From positions 1 to 5,255 of the forward strand of contig JAQICG010000398.1 in NCBI GenBank assembly GCA_027858635.1: DNA of 5,255 nt. Direction: 5' to 3'. The translations under genes were made by a program, and so were the position numbers. Numbering within the stretch: the first letter of the stretch is position 1; the number at the start of each line of letters is the position of its first letter. The notes beneath the pieces were generated by a model. It was not told where the DNA came from, made no database searches, and was given only the letters and a program-made list of their open reading frames with translations. Positions 1 to 4,968 of the stretch are shown piece by piece. The stretch is from Gammaproteobacteria bacterium. GTDB taxonomy: Bacteria; Pseudomonadota; Gammaproteobacteria; SZUA-229.

Positions 1-1
1 C

Positions 2-880
2 AAACCTCTGCACCATGGCGGTATTCAGGGACGGGTCGAAGCCACGGGCCGTGGCGTGCAGTATGCGCTGCGCGAGTTTTTCCGTTATCAGGATGATGTC
101 AGGTCCGCCCATATGCAGGGCACCCTCACGGGCAAAACCTGCGTCATTCAGGGGCTGGGTAATGTCGGTTACCATGCCGCCAAATTTCTCAGTGAAGATG
201 ACGGCGTGATTATCACCGCGGTGATCGAACGTGACGGCGCATTGATCAATGACGATGGCATTAACATCGAAGATCTTTACAACCATATTATCGATCACGG
301 CTCCATCATCAATTTCCCCGGTGCTCAGCTGGAAGAAAACGGCCTGGCGGTACTGGAAAAGGCATGTGACATTCTTATTCCCGCCGCGACTGAAAGACAG
401 ATCACGCTGGAAAATGCCGATCGCATTCAGGCCAAACTCATCATCGAAGCCGCCAACGGCCCGCTGACTTACGGCGCTGATGAACTGCTGAACAAAAAAG
501 GCGTTTTTATTATTCCCGATACATACGCCAATGCCGGCGGCGTTACCGTCTCCTACTTCGAATGGATACGAAACATTTCGCACATTCGAATGGGGCGTAT
601 GCACAAACGTCTTGACGAAACCCACGGTATACAAATGGCGGCCATGCTGGAGGAGCTCACCGGCACAAAGGTCTCAGAAACTTTTCGAAATGCGGTGGCG
701 CGCGGCGCGGATGAACTGGATCTGGTGCGTTCAGGTCTGGATGACACCATGCGTAACGCCTATACCGAGATTCGTGAAACCTTTCTGAGCAATGACAACA
801 TTCATGATTTCCGCACCGCCTGCTACGTCACCTCCATCAACAAAATCGCCCGTTCCTACCTGGACATCGGGGTCTACTGA
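2..880 (+). CDS. Glutamate dehydrogenase (Glu/Leu/Phe/Val dehydrogenase family), 5'-truncated
   Basis: This is the C-terminal 292 residues of an amino-acid dehydrogenase; the reading frame is already open at position 2, so the GTG at 56 is an internal Val codon and not a start. The family interconverts glutamate and 2-oxoglutarate plus ammonia with NAD(P)H in the cytoplasm, usually as a hexamer. Visible marks are the hinge motif GRVEATGRGV (29-58), the dinucleotide-binding GLGNVG (152-169), CDILIPAA, EAANGP, and NAGGVTVSYFEW (530-565). By recall, the sequence resembles the animal GLUD-like branch more than E. coli GdhA. About 53 codons (566-724) separate SYFEW from VRSGLDDTM, longer than I recall in Bacillus RocG, which suggests an antenna-like insertion. 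An acidic residue after the second strand (VIERDG) hints at NAD use, which is inference. Missing are roughly 130-150 N-terminal residues with the catalytic lysine region. Family assignment is secure; cofactor and exact subtype are not. Confidence 0.93.
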   Translation, partial: KPLHHGGIQGRVEATGRGVQYALREFFRYQDDVRSAHMQGTLTGKTCVIQGLGNVGYHAAKFLSEDDGVIITAVIERDGALINDDGINIEDLYNHIIDHGSIINFPGAQLEENGLAVLEKACDILIPAATERQITLENADRIQAKLIIEAANGPLTYGADELLNKKGVFIIPDTYANAGGVTVSYFEWIRNISHIRMGRMHKRLDETHGIQMAAMLEELTGTKVSETFRNAVARGADELDLVRSGLDDTMRNAYTEIRETFLSNDNIHDFRTACYVTSINKIARSYLDIGVY

Positions 881-935
881 ACGCCTGCTTCAGGGCGCTG
901 CTGCATAATAAGTCCCGGCATAGTGCAATGGCCTG

Positions 936-964
936 ATGTCACAGCGGGCGTGACACGTTAGAAT
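936..964 (+). promoter_or_regulatory. Candidate sigma-70 promoter for yheS
   Basis: A -10 box TAGAAT (959-964, five of six consensus bases) lies 17 bp downstream of a -35 box ATGTCA (936-941, four of six). The expected transcription start is about 970-972, which coincides with the ATG at 972. The box positions are read directly from the sequence; promoter activity is inferred. Confidence 0.5.
937..955. repeat. Inverted repeat overlapping the yheS -35 region
   Basis: The arms TGTCAC (937-942) and GTGACA (950-955) are perfect inverted complements separated by 7 bases. The dyad covers most of the proposed -35 box and part of the spacer, a position where a repressor or activator could act. Six-base arms can arise by chance, so operator function is speculative. 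Confidence 0.35.
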
Positions 965-971
965 TGCGCGC

Positions 972-2903
972 ATGATCCAATTTAAAAATCTCAGCCTGCG
1001 ACGCGGCACTAAATTACTCTTCGAACAGGCCAGCTTTCAGATTCATCCCGGTCAGAAGGTGGGCGTTACCGGCGCTAACGGCACCGGCAAATCCAGTTTA
1101 TTCGCCCTGATTCTTGATGAGCTGCACGCCGATTCGGGCGACTGCCTTTATCCCAAAGACTGGGTGATCGCCCATGTCGCCCAGGAAACCCCTGCTGATC
1201 AGCGCCCGGCGCTCGAATACGTGCTGGATGGCGATGCCGAACTGCGCAAGGTCGAAGCCAAGATCGCCCGCGCCGAAACCGGTAACGAAGGCCTGAAACT
1301 GGCGACGCTGCACAGCCATTACGAGAACATCGGCGGTTACACCGCCGCCAGCCGCGCCGGACAGCTGTTATACGGGCTGGGTTTCAAGGCCGGGGATGAA
1401 AACCGCGCCGTTAACGAATATTCCGGCGGCTGGCGCATGCGCCTGAATCTGGCCAAGGCGCTGATGTGCCGCTCGGACTTGCTGCTGCTCGACGAGCCCA
1501 CCAACCATCTCGACCTCGATGCGGTCATCTGGCTGGAAAACTGGCTGAGCGCCTATGCCGGCACGCTGCTGTTAATTTCGCATGACCGTGATTTTCTCAA
1601 CAACGTCACCACCCATATCGCCCATCTGGAACACCAGCGCGTCACGCTCTATACCGGCAATTACAGCACTTTCGAACGCCTCCGCGCCGAGCATCTGGCG
1701 CATCAGCAGGCCGGCTTCGAAAAACAGCAACGCGAAATCAAACATATTCAATCTTATGTCGAACGCTTCCGCGCCCAGGCCACCAAGGCGCGGCAGGCAC
1801 AAAGCCGCCTGAAAGCGCTGGAACGCATGGAAGAGATTGCGCCCGCGCATGTCGATTCGCCGTTTCACTTCTCCCTGCTGGAGCCCGAAAAGCGCCCCAA
1901 TACCCTGTTACGACTGGAAGCGGTTTCAGCCGGTTATGCCGACACCGCCATCATCGACGATGTTGATCTCATCATCGTCCCCGGTGATCGCATCGGCCTG
2001 CTCGGCCCTAACGGCGCGGGCAAATCAACGCTGATCAAACTGCTCGCCGGTTCCGAGCTGGATAGCTCCATCAATATCCACAGCGGTCAGCGCGAACTCG
2101 CCAAAGAGACCAAAATCGGTTATTTCGCCCAGCATCAACTGGAGCAGCTGCACCCCGAGCATTCCCCTGTGGAGCATTTGAAACAGCTCGACCCCAACGC
2201 CCGTGAAGCCGATCTGAGAAACCATCTGGGCGGTTTCGGTTTCTCCAATGACATGGCCTTGAGTCCGGTGGCGCCCTTTTCGGGCGGCGAAAAATCGCGG
2301 CTTGTGCTGGCCATGCTGGTCTACCAGCGCCCCAACCTGCTGCTGCTGGATGAGCCCACTAATCACCTCGATCTGGAAATGCGCCAGGCGCTCGCCACCG
2401 CCCTGCAGGACTTCACTGGCGCCATGATCATCGTCTCACATGATCGCCATCTGCTACGCGTTACCTGTGACCAGCTGCTGCTGGTCCATGATCATTGCGT
2501 CAGCGAGTTCCCCTTCAGCATGGACGAGTATCCGAAATGGCTCAGCGAGCAGAACAAGATCGCTAAAAACCCCACGGAGGGTGCGACGGCCATAGAGGCG
2601 CCCGACGCCAATAACGCCAGCGCCAAAAAAGACAAAAAACGGCAGCAGGCCGAGCTACGCAAAAAACTACAGCCGCTCAGCAATAAAGTTAAAAAGGCGG
2701 AAACCGAACTCGACAAACTCCACGCCAAGCAGAACGAACTGGAGCAGCAGCTCGCCGATACTGATATTTACAACGAGCACAATAAAGAGAAACTACAGGC
2801 CTGCCTGCTAAAAAAGGCGGATCTTGACCAGCGCTGTGAAGCGGTGGAAAGCCAGTGGCTGGAAATCACTGAAGAGCTGGAGGCATTGAGCAGCAGCGGC
2901 TAA
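972..2903 (+). CDS. yheS: ABC-F family ATPase, YheS type
   Basis: The 643-residue product is a soluble twin-cassette ABC-F ATPase with no membrane segments. Cassette 1 has Walker A GANGTGKSS (34-42), signature SGGWRMRLNLA (from 151), Walker B with DEPTNHLDLDAV (174-185) and switch SHDRDF (from 203). A basic helical linker follows (about 249-287, with RFRAQATKARQAQSR). Cassette 2 has GPNGAGKST (345-353), SGGEKSRLV (from 437), DEPTNHLDLEM (from 460) and SHDRHLL (from 489). The tail from about residue 551 is Lys/Glu/Gln-rich and looks like a coiled coil. Both catalytic glutamates (E175, E461) are present. Length, order and wording match E. coli YheS (637 residues by recall) throughout. ABC-F proteins bind the ribosomal E site and relieve translational stalls; E. 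coli YheS has been linked to nascent-peptide arrest. The ATG at 972 is chosen because the N-terminus MIQFKNLSLRRG matches the family start. No Shine-Dalgarno is visible upstream, consistent with a leaderless message. Confidence 0.96.
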   Translation: MIQFKNLSLRRGTKLLFEQASFQIHPGQKVGVTGANGTGKSSLFALILDELHADSGDCLYPKDWVIAHVAQETPADQRPALEYVLDGDAELRKVEAKIARAETGNEGLKLATLHSHYENIGGYTAASRAGQLLYGLGFKAGDENRAVNEYSGGWRMRLNLAKALMCRSDLLLLDEPTNHLDLDAVIWLENWLSAYAGTLLLISHDRDFLNNVTTHIAHLEHQRVTLYTGNYSTFERLRAEHLAHQQAGFEKQQREIKHIQSYVERFRAQATKARQAQSRLKALERMEEIAPAHVDSPFHFSLLEPEKRPNTLLRLEAVSAGYADTAIIDDVDLIIVPGDRIGLLGPNGAGKSTLIKLLAGSELDSSINIHSGQRELAKETKIGYFAQHQLEQLHPEHSPVEHLKQLDPNAREADLRNHLGGFGFSNDMALSPVAPFSGGEKSRLVLAMLVYQRPNLLLLDEPTNHLDLEMRQALATALQDFTGAMIIVSHDRHLLRVTCDQLLLVHDHCVSEFPFSMDEYPKWLSEQNKIAKNPTEGATAIEAPDANNASAKKDKKRQQAELRKKLQPLSNKVKKAETELDKLHAKQNELEQQLADTDIYNEHNKEKLQACLLKKADLDQRCEAVESQWLEITEELEALSSSG

Positions 2904-2918
2904 GGCTCCGTTAATCCC

Positions 2919-2944
2919 TCCCGCTTTATGGCGTTTTAGCGGGA
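2919..2944 (+). terminator. Hairpin after yheS, without a U-tract
   Basis: The arms TCCCGCT (2919-2925) and AGCGGGA (2938-2944) form a perfect 7-bp stem around a 12-base loop, starting 16 bases after the yheS stop. No T-run follows on either strand, so this is not a standard intrinsic terminator. It may be a weak or Rho-assisted end for yheS, or a dyad next to the following promoter. Confidence 0.3.
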
Positions 2945-2951
2945 ACATCCA

Positions 2952-2960
2952 TGTTAGAAT
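2952..2960 (+). promoter_or_regulatory. Candidate extended -10 promoter for the A-type Fe-S carrier gene
   Basis: The sequence TGTTAGAAT has an extended -10 TG element one base ahead of TAGAAT (2955-2960, five of six). No good -35 box sits 16-18 bp upstream, as is common for extended -10 promoters. A start near 2967 would give a leader of about 44 bases. A perfect TTGACA lies further on (2970-2975) but has only a poor -10 partner (CTAGAG region near 2994). No IscR-type site was recognised by eye. Confidence 0.4.
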
Positions 2961-3000
2961 TCTGTCTCATTGACACGATTACCACAAACAACGCTAGAGC

Positions 3001-3004
3001 GGAG
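3001..3004 (+). promoter_or_regulatory. Ribosome binding site deciding the start at 3011
   Basis: GGAG sits 6 bases before the ATG at 3011. This favours 3011 over the in-frame ATG at 2951, which lies inside the proposed promoter and would add 20 residues unlike any A-type carrier N-terminus I know. Confidence 0.75.
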
Positions 3005-3010
3005 ATAACT

Positions 3011-3379
3011 ATGTCTGATGTTCAATTTAACAACCAACTTACTGATGAAATCAATGTTTCACCCGAGGCCGTAAACCAGCTGCTGGCCATTACCGAATCT
3101 GAAGAGGGCGTTAATGGCGTACGTATTTTCGTCTCCGGCGGTGGTTGCAGCGGCATGACCTACGGCATGACCTTTGTCGATCGCCCTACTGAATATGACT
3201 GCGAATTAGACAAAGACGGCCTCAAAGTCTCCGTTGACGCGGTTGCCATCGGCTACCTCAAAGGCGTCGAAATCGACTATCAAAACCAGGGCGCCAATGC
3301 CAGCTTCGTGTTCAAGAATGTATTCGCACAGACCGGCGGTTCCGGTGGCTGTGGCGGCTGCGGCTCCTCAGGTGCCTAA
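3011..3379 (+). CDS. A-type iron-sulfur carrier, ErpA/IscA (HesB) family, CxxC variant
   Basis: The 122-residue protein carries the A-type carrier core: a segment starting INVSPEAVNQLLA, then VSGGGCSGMTYGMTF with the first ligand Cys46, then the VDAVAIGYLKGVEIDY strand region and a Gly/Cys-rich C-terminus. These proteins accept Fe-S clusters from the Isc or Suf machinery and pass them to apoproteins in the cytoplasm, usually as dimers using three conserved cysteines. The VSGGGCSG wording and length are closest to ErpA (114 residues in E. coli). The unusual point is the tail: the last two cysteines are Cys114 and Cys117 in GGCGGCGSSGA, a CxxC spacing, where ErpA and IscA have CxC. An extra Cys64 also occurs. 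The family is secure, but I give no symbol because ErpA, IscA and a distinct subfamily cannot be separated by eye. No isc or suf genes are visible beside it. Confidence 0.9.
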   Translation: MSDVQFNNQLTDEINVSPEAVNQLLAITESEEGVNGVRIFVSGGGCSGMTYGMTFVDRPTEYDCELDKDGLKVSVDAVAIGYLKGVEIDYQNQGANASFVFKNVFAQTGGSGGCGGCGSSGA

Positions 3380-3406
3380 GCACATAGCCGAACCCATCTG
3401 AAGACA

Positions 3407-3435
3407 ACTGATTCCCGCCCCGTGCGGGAATCAGT
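3407..3435 (+). terminator. Strong 12-bp hairpin between the Fe-S carrier and ATP-grasp genes
   Basis: The arms ACTGATTCCCGC (3407-3418) and GCGGGAATCAGT (3424-3435) are perfectly complementary around a 5-base loop CCCGT. The hairpin begins 28 bases after the Fe-S carrier stop and ends 36 bases before the next ATG. There is no T-run after it on either strand. It probably marks the 3' end of the upstream transcript or protects it from exonucleases; classic intrinsic termination is not supported. Confidence 0.5.
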
Positions 3436-3471
3436 GCGTCTAATCTCCAGAAATGCGGCAAACAGCACGCT

Positions 3472-4716
3472 ATGAAACAACGATTCCTGCTCATCGCCCC
3501 GCCCAACAGCTACCGCATCGCGCCCTACCTCAACGCTGCCCGACGCATGGGACTGGAAGTGCTGATCGCCTCCAGCGGCAGGCACTCCCTGATCACCGAA
3601 GTACATGCCGGATTACACATTGATCTGCATGAACCGCAAACAGCACTGCAAACTATTCTCGCAGAAGCGCGTAGATGCCCCTTCGCTGGTGTGTTGGGCA
3701 GCGATGACAGCAGCGTACAACTGGCGGCCAGTGTCGCTGCCGAACTGGGGCTGGCGCACAACCCGCCGAACGCAGCGCGCATCTCCAGTCGCAAAGATCT
3801 GGCCCGCGCCTGTCTGAGCCGGGGCGGCGCCGCCACTCCCCTGCACTGTCTGATCGACCTGAGCAAAGCGCTGGAGAAACAGATGGCAAGTCTACCCTGG
3901 CCTGTGTCCTGGCCCTGCGTTATTAAACCGCTACACCTATCTGCCAGCCGAGGGGTGATTCGCGCTGATAACCCGCAACAATTTATAGCCGCCTGTGTAC
4001 GCATTAAAAATATCATTCAGCATTCCAGTGATGAACTGTGCAGCACCCATGTGCTGATCGAAGAATATATCGACGGCATTGAAGTCGCCTACGAAGGCTA
4101 TCTGCACAACGGTGAACTCAACACTCTGACTATTTTCGACAAACCCGAACCGCTCATCGGACCCTATTTTGAAGAGACTATTTATATCACCCCTTCACAG
4201 CTGAGCGATGAAATCCAGAACCGCATTAAACAGACCGTGGCGCAGGCCTGTCAGATATACGGATTAAACACCGGCCCGGTGCATGCAGAGTTGCGCCTCG
4301 ATAAAAATAACAAAGCCTGGATACTTGAGGTAGCCAGCCGAACTATCGGCGGTGACTGTGCACGCATGCTTGATGGCAGCAATGGCTTTAACGTGGAAGA
4401 GTTGACCATTGCACTGGCCATGAATCAGCCGTATGAAACCGGAGCAGACCAACAGTGCCGGGGAGTTATGATGATGCCTGTTCATAAAGGCGGTATACTT
4501 CGACGTGTCGAAGGTTTAATCGCGGCCAGGGATATTAAACACATAGAAAGTGTCGACATCATTATTCGTGAAGGACATGAACTTGTACCGTTACCTGAAG
4601 GTAATCAATACCCCGGCTATATCTTTGCGCAAGCTGACACGCAACAGGAAGTTATTGATGCCCTGAATAATGCTTTTTCAAGAATTAAATTTATTGTTGC
4701 GCCGGTTATTCGATAA
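3472..4716 (+). CDS. ATP-grasp ligase, L-amino-acid-ligase-like, substrate unknown
   Basis: This 414-residue soluble protein has an ATP-grasp layout. Residues 1 to about 110 form a Rossmann-like pre-ATP-grasp domain starting MKQRFLLIAPPNSYRIAPY. The ATP-binding part has CVIKPLHLSASRGV (149-162, with the expected nucleotide-binding Lys152) and VLIEEYIDGIEV (from 194). The probable metal ligands are Glu273 in GPVHAELRL and Glu286 in ILEVASRTIGGD, with Arg290 following. Residues about 329-410 look like the C-terminal domain of BacD-type L-amino acid ligases (RGVMMMPVHKGGILRRVEG, then EGNQYPGYIFAQ). The family joins a carboxylate to an amine through an acyl-phosphate, using ATP. The substrate cannot be read from the sequence. 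ATG 3472 is preferred because the Rossmann strand begins at once and no in-frame ATG or GTG lies in the gap; the Shine-Dalgarno is weak. It lies 92 bases after the Fe-S gene, across a hairpin. The last 250 bases are more AT-rich than the rest. Confidence 0.88.
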   Translation: MKQRFLLIAPPNSYRIAPYLNAARRMGLEVLIASSGRHSLITEVHAGLHIDLHEPQTALQTILAEARRCPFAGVLGSDDSSVQLAASVAAELGLAHNPPNAARISSRKDLARACLSRGGAATPLHCLIDLSKALEKQMASLPWPVSWPCVIKPLHLSASRGVIRADNPQQFIAACVRIKNIIQHSSDELCSTHVLIEEYIDGIEVAYEGYLHNGELNTLTIFDKPEPLIGPYFEETIYITPSQLSDEIQNRIKQTVAQACQIYGLNTGPVHAELRLDKNNKAWILEVASRTIGGDCARMLDGSNGFNVEELTIALAMNQPYETGADQQCRGVMMMPVHKGGILRRVEGLIAARDIKHIESVDIIIREGHELVPLPEGNQYPGYIFAQADTQQEVIDALNNAFSRIKFIVAPVIR

Positions 4717-4896
4717 GTTATCATAACGATTAATACTGTAACCACAGCGGTAATACGAATATAAATTTAAATGGACTTTTTTATAATTACATGCAAAATA
4801 ATTCAGTATTATATCAAACAATTAAAAATTTTCACCTTAAGGATTAAACGTAATAAATTAACGGTTTTAACAGCATTTACAACATGCATTTAACGC

Positions 4897-4913
4897 TCTA
4901 GCTTTCGGCTAGA
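4897..4913. repeat. Inverted repeat upstream of ectA
   Basis: The arms TCTAGC (4897-4902) and GCTAGA (4908-4913) are perfect inverted complements around TTTCG. The dyad overlaps the first copy of the 10-bp direct repeat beginning at 4907. It could be an operator or a small RNA hairpin; function is unproven. Confidence 0.4.
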
Positions 4914-4926
4914 CTTGGCTGAACTT
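4907..4926. repeat. Tandem 10-bp direct repeat upstream of ectA
   Basis: GGCTAGACTT (4907-4916) is followed at once by GGCTGAACTT (4917-4926), with eight of ten bases identical. A third partial copy, GGCTA, starts at 4930. The 10-bp period is about one helical turn, so repeated protein contacts on one DNA face are possible. The last bases run into the proposed ectA -35 box. Confidence 0.4.
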
Positions 4927-4953
4927 GAAGGCTAAAGCCTTTTGGTGTAAAAT
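4925..4953 (+). promoter_or_regulatory. Candidate promoter of ectA
   Basis: TTGAAG (4925-4930, four of six) and TAAAAT (4948-4953, five of six) are separated by the ideal 17 bp. Transcription would begin near 4960, leaving a leader of only about 9 bases. The spacer contains most of a small hairpin (AAGGC 4928-4932, GCCTT 4937-4941). Ectoine operons are commonly induced by salt, but no known regulator site was recognised here. Confidence 0.4.
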
Positions 4954-4968
4954 TCATTGGATAACATT

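Larger units (their letters stand above)
4717..4968. other. AT-rich intergenic region upstream of ectA
   Basis: This 252-base gap is strikingly AT-rich up to about 4893, with tracts such as AAATTTAAAT (4763-4772) and a perfect TATAAT (4782-4787) lacking a good -35 partner. The last 75 bases contain the repeats and promoter described separately. A 40-codon reading frame (4771-4893) without a ribosome binding site crosses it and is not called as a gene. No tRNA, IS end or ectR-like regulator gene is seen. Confidence 0.7.

Noticed and set aside
56..58. GTG at 56 as the start of the dehydrogenase
   Set aside because: The frame is open upstream and encodes conserved family sequence (GRVEATGRG), so the gene continues left of the window.
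882..897. Small bulged hairpin after the dehydrogenase as a terminator
   Set aside because: The stem is six pairs with a bulge, the loop is three bases and no T-run follows.
2951..3010. Longer form of the Fe-S carrier beginning at ATG 2951
   Set aside because: The ATG lies inside the likely promoter, lacks a ribosome binding site and adds residues foreign to the family, while ATG 3011 has GGAG at good spacing.
3439..3444. TCTAAT as a -10 box for the ATP-grasp gene
   Set aside because: It matches five of six bases but the -35 position falls inside the GC-rich hairpin with no resemblance to the consensus.
3525..4016. 163-codon minus-strand frame opposite the ATP-grasp gene
   Set aside because: It is antisense to a well-supported gene, has an unlikely Arg/Cys/Ser-rich composition and no recognisable domain.
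4782..4787. Perfect TATAAT as the main ectA promoter
   Set aside because: No -35 box is found at 15-19 bp spacing; in AT-rich DNA such a hexamer is expected by chance.
4789..4888. ACATGCA direct repeat (4789-4795 and 4882-4888)
   Set aside because: Seven bases repeated once at a distance of 93 bp in AT-rich DNA is easily chance.
4928..4943. AAGGC/GCCTT hairpin with following Ts as an intrinsic terminator
   Set aside because: The stem is only five pairs, the T-run is four bases including the stem, and it lies inside the spacer of the best ectA promoter.
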